DNA from: Limanda limanda
Lineage: Eukaryota; Chordata; Actinopteri; Pleuronectiformes; Pleuronectidae
NCBI RefSeq assembly: GCF_963576545.1
Contig: NC_083639.1
Span: 20,551,118-20,615,117, forward strand
Reading direction: 5' to 3'
Length of the DNA stretch: 64,000 bases
Position 1 is the first letter of the stretch. Each line of letters opens with the position of its first letter. Both the position numbers and the translations under genes were made by a program. The notes beneath the pieces are model-generated. The model made no database searches. It saw only the letters and a list, made by a program, of their open reading frames with translations, and was not told the origin of the DNA. Of the stretch, positions 35,263 to 47,585 are shown one piece after another.

Positions 35263-38200
35263 TTTATTTTCCTAATCATGGCAGCATTGACTATTCCAGT
35301 GTCATCTTGATGCGTACCACTACTTTGGTATTTCCCATTTAAGTCTATACACCAGTGGCCTATGTATCAGTTTGCGTGTAAGGAGTCCGCATAATAACCT
35401 TAAGCAGATGGTCGTGGTTCCAAGTTGGTAAAATACAAGATTAATTCTCCTGGAAAAAGACACGCCTTTTCACACATGTCTCAAGATGAAAGTTGATTTC
35501 AGTCTTTAATCTTCCGACCTGTCATTTGGCAAAAGGCGTCGGTGAGGTTACCATGAGGGCACGATTTACAGACATCATGTTGCAAGAGTTATGGATCCAC
35601 AAGTCGCCACGTGCAGCTTTTAACAGGGAAATCAAATAGAGAGCTAAACAGATGTCTTTTCTCAATTTGAACAATAAAATGTCTGTTATTTATCACGGTT
35701 CAATATGTGTGAAATTCCACACATAATTCAGCATCAGCGCTTGATCAGTATGAATTTCCAAAAGCTGAGTGCAGCTTGGTATGTGCTGTCCTGGTGCCGG
35801 TGAAGGGGGTTACTGAGGAGCTTTAAGTGCTTTCACTCTGCTCTCAACTCCTCCGTGTCTGTCCAAGAGCCATTCTTCTCCCCACGGACTCTCAGAGACA
35901 ATAGGATTCAGCTGGGAGGTTGTAAAACCCTCTGGAACGTCCCTAAAGAGGCGGCACAGCCTGCAAATGGCTTCAATTAGCCTGTCACATGCTAATAAAG
36001 ACAGTTAAAGAAGGGGACAACCAGCCAAGTCACACACATGCACACACACTTGCTCGTAAATGTTGAGAGGAAGCATCATGTCCTGATGTGTGCTCAAGTC
36101 AGAGAGAATGTGTAAGCATTTGGTTGTGGGTTTTACAACATATAGACACATGTATAATGCTCAATTAAACATGCAGACTCACAGACACACAGATTCATTC
36201 AGAAATATAACATCATAGACACACACACACACAAACACAGTATACAAATACAGTTCAGAAATACAGCCAACTGTGTGGTGTCAGTGAGACGTCCTGGTTC
36301 CTGTTTTCACTCTGTAACACTCAGTGTGACTGAAACATCCTCGTCTCTGCTGGCTGGTGTCTGACACACACAAGGCTGACAGTCTTCACTGACTAACACC
36401 CAGAGCCAACATTTATCTTCATCATCTTCACACAAAAATGTACACTCACACACGTCGTCACACACCTTCACATCTGTGTGTGCTTGTGAACTCCCGAACA
36501 TAGAGTACACAAGGGACAAGGTTCCGTTGGGTTTTAGCTTCTTTGCTGTTAAGAATCCTCTACAGAATAATGCTCTACAGGTTATTACACTTACCAGGTT
36601 TGTATTTCAACATGGTAACAGGATTTAAACTCAGAGAGAAGAGATGCTTTATGGTACATCAGGTTTAGATGTAATTATGACAGTGTGATGAGCATGAAGG
36701 TGAACACAACGTATATTGAAACTTGAGGTTAAGTTATTTAATCATAAAAAGTGAAGTGGTCCCAATCCTGAACCATGGGGAACATCCCTTGTTGAATCGA
36801 CATATACAGGACGACACATTGTTTTCTGTAATGAAGGTATTAACTGAAGCACATAAATACCTTTTCGGAGGTTTATCTAAAAGCAGAAAGAGAAAACGTT
36901 TAGGTAGCTTAAGCTTAACCAATTATAAATTGGTAATGGATAAAGATCTATAGGTTAAGTGCATTACCATCTTTATGGAATGGAGTAATATTTTCAAATC
37001 CCCAGATACAGCAGGTAGTAATTCACATGTAGATGAAGAAATATTGAAGATGCTGAAAATGTTTAATAAGTCAGGTGATAAAAAAGAATGTGATACATAG
37101 TAAATGACAGCATTCTGCACTGAACTAAAAATAAACTGAGAATCCTCAGGGAGCATGTCTGTCAACATCATCAATGAATTTTACAGCTGCAGAATATTTT
37201 TTAATGTACTTGAGGCTGTGAAATGATCTTCTAGTAAAAGCAATGATGCAGAGAGAGAATATTTGTTCTCTTTTTTCTGCCCGACAGGAAACAGGAAGCA
37301 GGGAGTATCCTCCTGTCTTTCCACCAGCGATTGGTTCCCATTGTCATGAGTGATGATATCATCAGGACACTTACTATCAAATGTGTCAGTTTTGAAGTCA
37401 TGAGGAGTCTCAAATTCACCTCTACTGTATTTTCTTGGGTATTTATTTGTTAAGTACTATGCATTTGAAAATGTGTACAGCAGTTCATTATCTACCTTGT
37501 GAGACATTCTAAATAAAATATGACTCTTACTTGTAACTTGTTATTACTTTAATATAAGGACTAAAAAAAAACATTGTCTCTATTTAAATGACTTGAGTGC
37601 ATGGAGCAAGTGAATTTAGGCCATGTGTCAAATTGACTTTTGTATGGTTTAATGTAGGTGCAGCAGGTGTATGGTTCAATTGGATTGTATTTAGTCTCTT
37701 TATTAATCAATCTTAATTTATTTAGAATGAATCAATGTTTTTGTGTAACATCCAATAAGAAAATCTGGATGCAGGCTCCCATTCCCTTTAAAAGGTCAGG
37801 TGTGCTTGCACCTTAGTGAATGGCTAGAAAAAGAGCTCTCATCTCTGCAGAAGAAATAGATTAATTTCATGCACGAGTTAATCATCAGTGAGTAAAAAGC
37901 AGAGTGTACATACATGCATTTGTCTATTTAGGCAAACTATTATAATCTCCTATCAAATGCACCCTTAATATAATAACAGTGAAAGACAGCACCATTGACC
38001 TCACTGATTTCTGTTGCCTCAAGAAATCCGTGAGGTCAGATCAATAATACGTCTGACCACATGTCATTTTGAGACCAACACACCAAAGGTGCCGAGATAT
38101 GTGCATATGTGCATCTGCTATATAAATGACAGTTTGCTATATGGGAAAAATAACTACGTCAGTAAGACTAGCAAAGATGTCTGGCCTAATGTCTTCGTCA

Positions 38201-40389
38201 CTGCTCGTCCGTAGATTGGATACATGGTGACATACTCATTACATACATGAAGTTTAGTGAGGTGCTTTTGGATCATGAACAGATAATGACCAATGAATCC
38301 TGTAATAGCCACAACGATTTCTAAATGCAATTTGAGGATTTTTCTCTTTAAAAATGGTTTGGTAATTCAATTTAAATAAAGCAAATGATATCACAGCATT
38401 CAATTCAATTTATGGAATTAGACATTGTTTTCCTTCTTGGCCATGAATGAATTTTGTTTAACTCTTTACATAACATTGTTAAATTATACATAAGCTGTAA
38501 AAGTGTGGAATAGGTCTATCACTGCACAGTGTGTTGATTATTCTGATAAAAGCTGCCATCAATAATTATCATCTCACATGGAAATATTTACTGTTCAGAA
38601 GAAATAAAAAGCTTGTTGGCCAGCTATGGTCAGTGCTAACTTTTTTTCTTATTAATTGACAGTTCTTTCACTCTTCCCCTCTCTTCTAATTCAATGGCTA
38701 TTGGATGGTTGAAGTAATCTAATCAGATTTTGGAATGATCTTGATCAGCAAATCAAGTCTTTGAAGTCGATTTTTAAATCTGTTCTCTTTACTCGCGCTG
38801 TCATTTCAGTGATTCAGATGCTAGATCAACCACCTTGATGACATCACGCAGGGTTTGATTCAATTTAGTTGATTCTTCAAATGAAGTACCTCTTGATTAA
38901 AATATCCAGGTATTACATTTTATTTCTTAATTTATGGGTTAGGGTTAGGGTTATTCCTTTGAATAAAAAAATCAGCAGCGATAATCATAATATTCATTCA
39001 TTCTTGTTGGCTGAGCACATATTTCACTAAACAGGTCCCAAAATAAAACCATACGCTACAAGAGTTTGGATTTAGTTTGCAGAGATCTGCACCCAGTCAG
39101 TAAATTCAGTCCTGACTAATGATAATACATTTAAACTCAACTATATGCAGCACCGAAAAAGCATATTTTAATGTACAGTTTTAGATGTTACTTGTATAAA
39201 CTTTCCATTTGAAACTCTTGACCACCACAACAAGGAATTTTACATCACCACCCTACCCAGCTTTTTTTTTAAGTCTGGAATTTTAAAGGATTTATGAAAT
39301 CTGAATTACGGTGTGTTGTGATGTGATTATTTAGTTTATTATCTCACTCTCCATCTACAGCTTTCTCTGTACAAACTGTGCAGTGTAACAGGAAGATGTG
39401 TGGAAGGTGCATGGAATGTTTCTGTTGGCACTAAACTGGCAAATAACTTATTTGTTACCTGTCAGATGCAATAGGATACAGGCACTTGGGAAACACACAA
39501 TGCACACACAGATGGACACACATATCCTGTAGGTACGAGCTGCAGATCTGCAGATGGAGGGAGGATCAGGGAGGGAGACGCAAGTCCCTCCGAAGCAATT
39601 AGATAATCAGGAGTACACGAATTACAGTATTTATATGTGTCGCTGAGATAGAGATGTCATTATACTGTAACACCCCCTCCCCTTCTCGCTCACACTCAAA
39701 CTCGTCTTTCTCAAGCCTGAACTTGTCCGCTGATGTATTGCTTGGCGACTGCCAGTGTGTAGAAAGACTGATTGCAGAAACCGGCGATGATAAATAACAC
39801 TAATGAACTGAGAGGTTACAGAGTACACAACCTGAGGAAAGCTACGGACACAGGAAGAGAGGGCAAATAAACTCTCTGAGAGGATTAAACGTCTGCCTTA
39901 AGTATGTACACTTCTAGGTATTTTATCTTTCCGAAAGATTATTTCCAATGAAAAGGCTCAGGGATGTGTTGCCACCACTGAATGCAAACATACTGGATGT
40001 GGCAATTGACCAGTTCCTGTTTCCATGTCCCAGAGAGGAGGGATATTTCACCCACTCAGATGTTATTTGAGTTTGACATCCTGTGGCCTGCATATCAACC
40101 CACACACAATTAACATTGATAACATTGACTATTGACACTCTCTGTGCTATGGAGAAATCATCATCACTGACAGTCACTGACACATTCAACCCCATTTGAC
40201 ATTAAGAGGCCATGCATGGTTTATTTTCAATGTTGTTGCAGGTATATGTGCAGAGGTAGAAACAGTTTTTGCCCATTCAAAGTGTTCTTACGTATTAAGT
40301 TACATTTACCCTGACCTGACCCCAGCACCAGTGTATAATCTTTCTAGACATAACCTCTGGAAAATGTAAGCATAGCTGTCTCCGGACTT
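35263..40389. other. Long unassigned stretch
   Basis: About 5 kb with only a small CA patch at 36223-36238 and a GGGTTA triplet at 38936-38953. At 35940-36010 there is a microsatellite-free patch with ATTAG and CTAATAA sites. Short frames at 36307-36519 and 36723-36953 show no motif. No gene recognised. Confidence 0.45.
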
Positions 40390-40564
40390 TCTCCAGAGTT
40401 TGCCTTTTACATATGAACAAGGCAGCAGGAGATTCTCCCCTCAGATGTGTCCACAATTAACACATGATGTAATGTTTTAAATTTGCAGATCACATATTTT
40501 TGTTTAGATCACATTCACACCAGCATCGGCTCGCAAATCTCATCTTTCCAAGTTGACATCTTTG

Positions 40565-40572
40565 TTTGTATC
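40565..40572. repeat. 8-bp target-site duplication, left
   Basis: TTTGTATC, exactly repeated at 41633-41640 on the other side of the element. Confidence 0.85.
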
Positions 40573-40658
40573 CAGTGGCGGCTGGTGAAATTTTTTTTGG
40601 GGGGGGCGCACTTGGGCGGCGCGGTTTAAATAGCCCACCGCAATGAGAGAAAAAAAAC

Positions 40659-41000
40659 TCCGGGGTGCTCCGGTCCTGTGCTCCGGTCCGGGACCCGGTC
40701 CGGACGTCCCCGGGGACGTGCTCCTCCGGGACCGTCCCCGGGGACGTCCCGGTCCCCGGGGAGGTGCTCCGGTGCTCCGGGAGGTGCTCCGGTCCCGGTC
40801 CCCGGACCGAGACCGGGTTGTCCCCGGGGACGTCCCGGTCTCCGGAGCACCGGAGGGAGGTGCACCTGGGGAGGTGCTCCGGTGCTCCGGGAGGTGCTCC
40901 GGTCGCCGGGACGTCCCCGGGGACGGTCCCGGTCCCCGGGGAGGTGCTCCGGTGCTCCGGGAGGTGCTCCGGTCCCGGTCCCGGAGGAGCACGTCCCCAT
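40659..41000. repeat. GC-rich CpG-dense minisatellite
   Basis: Built from variants of GGTGCTCCGG and GTCCCCGGGGAC. A block beginning GAGGTGCTCCGGTGCTCC starts at 40761, 40871 and 40941. The stretch 40747-40800 recurs unchanged 180 bp later. The GTCCCCGGGGAC units are palindromic. It has no stop codon in several frames on both strands, which produces frames of 114-154 codons that are not believed to be genes. Composition is far from the AT-rich surroundings. Confidence 0.9.
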
Positions 41001-41548
41001 GCACGTTAACATGTGGTTAAAAATTTCAGCTGATTATTACTGATCGATAAAACTACACACACGACACAGTAAACAACAATGATTCTATCTGTCCACTGTC
41101 TGTCCTCTACCTGTCTCACTCAGTGCTCCGGGACCGGAGCTGCACCTCCGTGCAGATTAAAAGTATCTGCTAACTATGCAGCTCCTGTAGATCAGTGATA
41201 AGGTCTCTGATTGGACAGTCCTGTCAGCATGATGTATAAGAAACCCTTTCATTGGCTGTAGGCGCAAGTGAAGTGCGCCCATGGCTCGAACTGTCATCCG
41301 CCATTGAGAAGCTGTCCTTGCTCAAATGTTCCTGCCCCTTTTGTTGGCTTCCATAGACTTCCACTTGCCCGGCGCCCACAGGGAGGAGTGGCTTCTCTCT
41401 CAGTGATAATGAATGGCAAATATATTACCAAATATAATATATAAAGTGGTTTTGGACAGGGGCTTACGGTCTCCGGCACACATTTAACGCTTTAAAACAG
41501 TACATTTCTTATTAAATTATTTGATATATAATGTTTTTTGACATGTCA

Positions 41549-41574
41549 TTTTTTCTTTTTTTTTTTTTTTTTTT
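41549..41574. repeat. T-rich homopolymer tract
   Basis: T run with a single C, inside the right part of the hAT-type element. Confidence 0.9.
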
Positions 41575-41632
41575 CATCTCAAAATTGTAGGGTGGGCGGC
41601 GCCCCAGCGCCCTGTATGACGAACCGCCACTG

Positions 41633-41640
41633 TTTGTATC
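41633..41640. repeat. 8-bp target-site duplication, right
   Basis: TTTGTATC, the pair of 40565-40572. Confidence 0.85.
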
Positions 41641-41830
41641 GTCAACCTACTTGGTCACGGTGAACAAGTATATCCTACTGCGTTCTCACATGGGATAAGT
41701 CGGACTTTATACAATGTTTTTACTCAGAGACTTCGAGGAAAACTTCAGAGAATTAACACAGAAATTCACTCTGACATTTGCGTCCTCACATCCAGTCCTT
41801 CTAGATAATCTCCTAAAATTATCTGGAATT

Positions 41831-44467
41831 CAGAACAAGTAGCATCGTTCCTTTCGTTAAATAATTGACTAAATGGGCATAGACCGTTGTTAGCCCTTAG
41901 ACGAAGCATATGTCATGAGACTTTCTCAACTCTCCGGTTTCCTTATGCAGTGTAAGGGATGTTTCATTTGTAAAGTCACTTCAGCAATCTGAGTGGTGTT
42001 TGCTACTAACTCTAAATATTTCAAAAATATGCAGACTCCTCTAAATTAATTCCAGCATCAGATGTTTGATATGTATCAGTGGGTCCTCGTTTGATTCAGT
42101 CTCACTTTATCGTAGCATCGTTTTCTCCCAGTTGACTATAAATGCACTCATAGTGAATTCCCGAATAGAGTTTTTGTGAATGGGCCTCAGCAGTTGTTTT
42201 TTTTGGGGGTAGTGTGTGAACGCATTGTCAATCCCATCTGCCCATTTGTATTAGGGCTGTAAATTTTACGTGAATATAAAGGGCATCACCTCTGAGCCCC
42301 ACACGAAAAGGTCATAAAGGCCAATGTGGAGTGGACACTAAAGACCATTGAGAAATGCCTCGCCCTCACTAAACCAGCCATCGCTCTCACACACGACCGT
42401 ACACTGCTATTGTCCTGTAGGATTCCTGCGGCTGTAGCCAGGTAACGTATGGTAGCAGCCATTAGGACAGATGTGTTTTATGAGAAATGAGAGAAGCTCT
42501 GTTTAAGCCACTCTCTGTTTTCCCTTTCAAACAACATATTGTTCTTGGGAGCAGAAGTTACCAATGGAGACAACTGTGCATGTTCCATCGGTAATTTGGA
42601 GCTTAATGGAAGCACATTGTAAAATTACACATCAACTGCACAATGATTAGTTAATTTTATATAATGTGCTGTGTATGTCACCAATATTACCAGGTAATCT
42701 AATCTCAAATATATCAGTTTATGTGTAAAGTCATTCCTACTTTTCACGAAACTATAGGTATCTTCAAACTAATTTGAACTAAATCAAGTGGCAATATTAA
42801 TAACTTATGTGTGTGAATTCCCACCATAGTCGAATAGACTATTAACAGTTTTGTCCACCATAGCAAGAGACCACTTACTCACTGTAAGAGCTTTTCCCAT
42901 CTGCTTTTAAGTCCCTGTTATGGGTAGCATGTGTCTGAGAAGTTCAACCAAACAATGTGTAATGACTGCTCTAGTAATAGATTATTATTTCACACAGTTT
43001 GAAATGAATTGGTTTTATAAGCATGAAAAACTATTCTTCAGAAGTATAGTCCAAAAGAATAAGTTTAGTAATTTATCTCCAATCCCATTCTGAATCCCAG
43101 TTTGGTTACCACTGAAATAGACTGAGTTTGAATGTAACAGCTGACCCAAAATTATATATATGATTAAGACATAAAGAAATCTGGTATGAAACAAATGATC
43201 TTCAGCAGTTTTTTGGGAACATTTGTCTGAAACTCTAATAGGATCGGACTACACGATATTACTGGGTTAAGGTTAATTTGTTTTTATTGGGATTATTGTG
43301 AGAGAAGTCAGAAAAGAGATCTCCATTTAAGCTAACTTAAAACTTTAAACTATTTCCCTGACATGATGGTATTTTCAGTTTGTGTTGGTTAAATGAGTCA
43401 GTGTGTCTTGTACAGTTCCTCCTCTCCTGGCAGCTCCTCTCCATTCATCTTCCCTCTCTGCCCTGCTTCATCCACCCTGAGCAGACATCCTTTCCAAAAA
43501 GCCTGAGATCCCTGCTGGGTCTGGATCATCAGTACCTGTACAAGACGATCATAATGAGTGTCTATGTCTAAAACTGGGCCAAACCATCTGTGTGCACAGG
43601 CTGGGCAGTCAAACCCTGTGGCGCCTGGTCCTAATGGATTTGTTTTAAAGGACCTTGACAAACAGAAGAGGATAAAGGCTGCTGCCGCCATGTGAACACA
43701 ACTCTGAATGGTTCCCAAATCTCCCTGGACTCCCGGGAAAAGCATTTGTTTAAGAAATGTGCATGTGCCATGTTTGTGTGTGTGTTTCCCAAGCCGTAGG
43801 TATCTGTCATATATCTTGTACTGTGTCGGGTATGCAGACATCCTGTGGTGGGCAGGTAAACACCGACACAAAAACTCATGCCACCACACACTATTCACAT
43901 GTTACAGTCAGCTGCTGCCACCCGTAAATAATGAGGTCATTAGGGAGTCATTGAACTGGCTGTAGAAATTTACTGGCTGCTGTAAAGTAATTATTCAGTT
44001 CCTTTTTTGGTTAATGCCACAAATCAGCTAAGTCCAAACAGGTCCATGTGAGGCAATCAGTTCTGGAGTCCTGTACGGAGTGTTAGTTTACATATTTCTG
44101 ATTTTTTTATAGGATTTTGATCAAAGACCATCCTTACACATAGGAGTTTTAAATGTGAAAGCTGCAGATTTGGGTATGTTCCAGTTAAATTGGCCCTACA
44201 AATATTTTTCTGCTGAATTCAAATTGTAATTTAACTCTACATTGCAAGTAAAGTATATACAGAGTCAAGAGAATGTGGTGTTTTCTGCAAAACGTTAGAT
44301 ATATTAATGACAGGAGAGATATTGTGCTATGGAGATACCTTACCTGATTACCTGTTAACCCTTGGTAAGCCCTGTATTTGTTCCACATTTACATAGAATA
44401 AATTATGAAAAAAAAAAATTCAGGGTTTTCTTTGGAGATTGAATGAAAATCAAGAAACTGAAATGTC
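41831..44467. other. Unassigned stretch
   Basis: No family recognised. The 166-codon minus frame at 43398-43898 is the longest simple frame without a low-complexity run in the window. It has no recognisable motif and overlaps plus-strand frames. The piece at 42535-42660 is rich in TAATTT/ATTAG-type sites. Confidence 0.45.
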
Positions 44468-45315
44468 TCATTTAGAAAAGTATTCAGACCCTTGAAGCTC
44501 CTTTGGCATCAATTAACAGCTTCAAGACTTCATAGTTATGTGAATAAGCTTTGCAGAGATGGATTTGAGCAGTTTTCCCCATTTCTCCTGGCAGATCCTC
44601 TGATGTTTTCAGATTGGATGGGAAGAGTGTGTGAACCTTCTTCAGGTTTCTCCACAGATGCTCTATATGGTTTGACTTTGAGCCACTCAAGCACAGTGGG
44701 AGACTTGGCCTAAAGCCACTCCAGAATTGTCCTGGCCATATGTTGTTTCACTGAAGTAAAGCTTCAGTCTCAGGTAGGAAGCAGGCTTTTTTTTTTTAGG
44801 ACTTCTATGTGTTTGAGGTGCATTGATTCTGCCAATTCTGACCAGTCTCCCATGAGGCTGCCACCATCTTACTTCATAATAGAGATGTTGCAGGTGATGC
44901 ATGGTGGTCCCTGGACACGCGTTTGGACTTTTGCACTCAGGGTTCAATTGTTGTCTCATCATACCAGAGAATCCTTGTGTTCTCACAGTCCTTTAAAGTC
45001 TGTGGCAAATTCCATGCAGGCTGTCATTTATTCCTTACCTAAAGTAGCCTCAACTTATTCACTCTACAATAAAGGGCTGATTGTTAGTCCCTGTTCGATT
45101 ACCCTGACCTTGATCTACATCACACCAAAAAATTGAAGTCTATGTAAAGTTATAACATGCAATATCAAATATGGGACCTTATATACTGTATTACACAGAT
45201 ATTTGTCAATCAAGTTCTAGACACATCTCAATGATTATTAAGAAGAGTATGCATTTGACCACAATATGGAACCAGCAAAGGCTCTGAATGTTTTTGTAAA
45301 TTAGATTTTTCAGTG
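44468..45315 (-). pseudogene. Tc1-like transposon relic with decayed transposase
   Basis: On the minus strand the C-terminal part of a Tc1-type transposase can be read: HIEHLWRNLKK, then PSNLKTSEDLPGE, then a final LIDAKGAS-type end (44484-44690). Upstream, from 44986 down, are pieces matching the middle of the protein, with frame breaks. Tc1 enzymes cut and paste at TA sites using a DDE triad; the final E region is near PIEHLWR in the family, and here the P is lost. The left edge carries GAAAAGTATTCAGACCC, and the right part has GGGACCTTATATACTG and GGCTCTGAATGTTTTTGT, both typical of the element's other end. Length is about 850 bp against about 1.6 kb for a full element, so the interior is deleted. 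Not active. Confidence 0.85.
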
Positions 45316-46448
45316 TTTTAGTGTTGTAATGTGTAAAAAAAACTTCAGTTTCTCATTAGCGGTTACTAAATATAGACTGATGGGATAAAAATGCCTTCCA
45401 ATCAATACAGAGTACAGTGAAGAAGTCAGATATATTTCTGAAGCCATAGGCTTACCATAGGGCAGTGTATCTACTTGCTGCAATACTGTGAGTATTAATG
45501 TAATGACTGTAAGTTGCAAACAGAACAGCTCATCATCTCACCATTTATTTATTATTTAATATGTATTATTGTCATCTTGTTCCAATCTATGTTTTTGTGT
45601 CATTTTTTTATCTTGTATATTTGGCTCGAGCTCCCCCTTTGACCATCGAAGGATAAGCAGCATGTTTAATGGATGTATAGATGGATGGATGTTTAATAAA
45701 GTTAATGATCTGCTAACACTCTCTGAAAGAAAATATAATATGTCTGTTTTACAAGTGAATACATATAATACGTTTCTATATAATAACCATTACTTTACCC
45801 AATAATAAAAATCAGGCCATTTGTGCGTAAAAAAATGGATAAGAACAATGCACACATACACCTTGACATTAACACAAATGTATTAAAAGAAAACTGATAT
45901 CAGTTTCAATCAAACTCAGATCTGACATGAAATGTGCTGGATGTTTTATTGCAAAAAGAGGGCGCTATTCTGTCAGCACAGCTTTTCCCTCCTCACAGTG
46001 GCTCAGTCTCTGGATGGGAACAGGTGCATCTCTGTGTTTTCCTTACTCAGGAAGAACAAACATTTTACATATTCAAGACAGTAAAGAAAAGTTTCACAAA
46101 TAAGTAACTCACTCCCTGGCACTGCCACAGGAACTACGCACATGATCTCTGCATAGAGCAGGTAGACCCCTGTATGTTAAAGGACACTATAGGCTTATGG
46201 TCAGTGAGTTTAATATGACTCCATGGACGTGCACGGAAAGAAAAGGCTTTATTGTGCCCCTGTCCTGCACTAGCACACTTTTCCCACAAAGAACAAACAC
46301 ATACACATGTGTGCACAGACACACTCTAACTTACGGTTTTCCCACAGTGCTCAGCACTCCCGTGGGAGTAAATTGCGGTAATCCAGAGCAGCAAATTCAG
46401 ACGCAGCAATTACACCACAGTGAACGGCTTGGGAACACACACACACAT
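45316..46448. other. Unassigned stretch
   Basis: Holds the short repeat fragment at 45625-45692. A CA-rich patch at 46437-46447 touches the left end of the next element. Confidence 0.5.
45625..45692 (+). repeat. Fish dispersed repeat tail fragment
   Basis: Contains GAAGGATAAGCAGCATG, then ATGGATGTATAGATGGATGG. This matches the 'ggataagcggta...atggatggatgga' tail of the family also seen at 22659-22745. Confidence 0.35.
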
Positions 46449-46730
46449 TTGTACTTCTATCTTAGTGAGGACACTCTTTGGCATAATGCATTTCCTATTC
46501 CATTACCCTTACCTTAACCATCACAATTAAATGCCTAACCCTAACAGGGACCTAAATCCTAACCTACACCTAGTTGTAACCCTAACCCTAAAACCAAGTC
46601 TTAACCCTCAAACAGTCTATTAAAGGTTGGTTAGAAAGTGAGGACAGGCCAAAATGTTGTCACTTTCCCAAAATGTCCTCAATCCATTGGTTGTAGGCTC
46701 AAACTGGTCCTGACAAAGATATCTGTACAA
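46449..46730. mobile_element. Inverted-end element with CCCTAA-rich interior, copy 2
   Basis: Left end TTGTACTTCTATCTTAGTGA plus GGACA (46449-46473). The reverse complement of the right end (46706-46730) is TTGTACAGATATCTTTGTCA plus GGACC. The interior follows the same order as copy 1 at 21560-21818: 'ccttaaccatcacaattaaa', ATGCCTAACCCTAAC, 'aagtcttaaccctcaaacag', 'gttagaaagtgaggac'. CA repeats touch both sides. Non-coding. Confidence 0.75.
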
Positions 46731-47225
46731 GAGCAAACACACACACAGACAAACTTGCATATTATTTTGTGTATGTATGCACAGATTGACACATGCATAC
46801 ATTTAAAAACTCACTTTTCACGTATGTCTCTACCTTTTGCTCACATTCATGCCTAAATACACATGCAAGCACACACAATGAAATACATACATAAACACAC
46901 ACACGCTGTACTGAGCAGCCATCCGCCTGTCAACACTGCAGCAAATTAACTGACATCAAACACCGGTGAGCACAGGCTTAGACATGTAGAGGACACAGTC
47001 TCACTGGGAGAAAAGGAGGGAAGAGAGGAAGAGGAGGACAAGGGTAGAAAATAGGTGGAGAAGGAGATCAGGAAAATTTGTGGGAGAGTGTGTATGTGTG
47101 TGATTTGGGGACCTGCATTATTAAGGTCCCACAGATTCACCCGCTTGATCAATCATAAGGTTTCACCCTATTTATATAATAAAACTTAACTAACTGGACA
47201 AATCAGGACTTGAATGAACATCCTT
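46731..47225. other. Unassigned stretch with small CA patches
   Basis: Short CA patches follow the element's right end (46736-46748, 46863-46911). A purine-rich patch lies at 47010-47070. Nothing else seen. Confidence 0.5.
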
Positions 47226-47233
47226 GTGATAAG
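47226..47233. repeat. 8-bp target-site duplication of outer hAT element, left
   Basis: GTGATAAG, paired with GTGATTAG at 48665-48672 (7 of 8). Confidence 0.65.
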
Positions 47234-47585
47234 TATGGCTGCATGATATGAAGAAAACATGGGATATGCGATAAAGATGTTGAACGTTGTGATGACGATA
47301 TGACTTGCGATAATTAAACAAATGCAACAGTATACCATAAACAAGGTTTTATTTGAAAAAATTTGACCTGGCTACGGACGCAAGGACCACAGCAGCGCTT
47401 CCTGTAAAAATTATTTAACTCGTTTAAGAATAGTATAGATCATTATGTGATTATAAGTGTTGATAATATGGCGTCATTTCAAATAAATCAACATTTAAAC
47501 TTTAGCGAGACAAAGACGTAAGATGAGTCTGTGAGAGAGAGAGGTAAGTGAGTAGCGGAATCAGAATGTGTGTTTGTGTGTCTGT

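Larger units (their letters stand above)
40573..41632. mobile_element. hAT-type non-autonomous element with GC-rich minisatellite
   Basis: The ends are inverted: CAGTGGCGGCTGGTGA at the left, and CAGTGGCGGTTCGTCA as the reverse complement of the right end, 13 of 16 identical with the first nine perfect. An exact 8-bp direct duplication, TTTGTATC, flanks it. Eight-base duplications with CAG/TAG-type ends are the mark of the hAT superfamily. No transposase coding is seen, so movement would depend on another element. The interior holds the minisatellite 40659-41000, a T tract near the right end (41549-41574) and a unique stretch. The intact duplication and ends suggest a relatively recent insertion. 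Confidence 0.8.
40390..41830 (+). repeat. Long fish repeat, copy B of 3, split by a hAT-type element
   Basis: The left piece (40390-40572) carries 'agtttgccttttacatatga' and 'gcaggagattctcccctcag', then 'gcagatcacatatttttgtt'. The right piece (41633-41830) carries GTTCTCACATGGGATAAGTC and GACATTTGCGTCCTCACA. Read together they follow the same order as copy C at 53190-53615. The alignment continues across the junction, which shows the 40573-41632 element landed inside this repeat. Confidence 0.7.

Noticed and set aside
36307..36519. Cys/Asp/Glu-rich 70-codon minus frame
   Set aside because: Composition follows from GTGTG- and GATGAAGAT-type simple sequence, with no conserved motif.
38936..38953. 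Interstitial telomere signal (GGGTTA)3
   Set aside because: Only three units, and similar CCCTAA motifs occur inside dispersed repeats in this window, so no chromosome-fusion inference is justified.
40540..41043. Overlapping open frames of 114-154 codons on both strands
   Set aside because: All are translations of the GC-rich minisatellite in different frames; absence of stops follows from base composition, and the products are low-complexity Pro/Gly/Arg/Ser.
43398..43898. 166-codon minus frame
   Set aside because: No recognisable motif, no clear splice context, and overlapping open frames on both strands. Kept only as a note in the surrounding stretch.
44807..45136. 109-codon plus frame
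   Set aside because: It is antisense to the Tc1-like relic.
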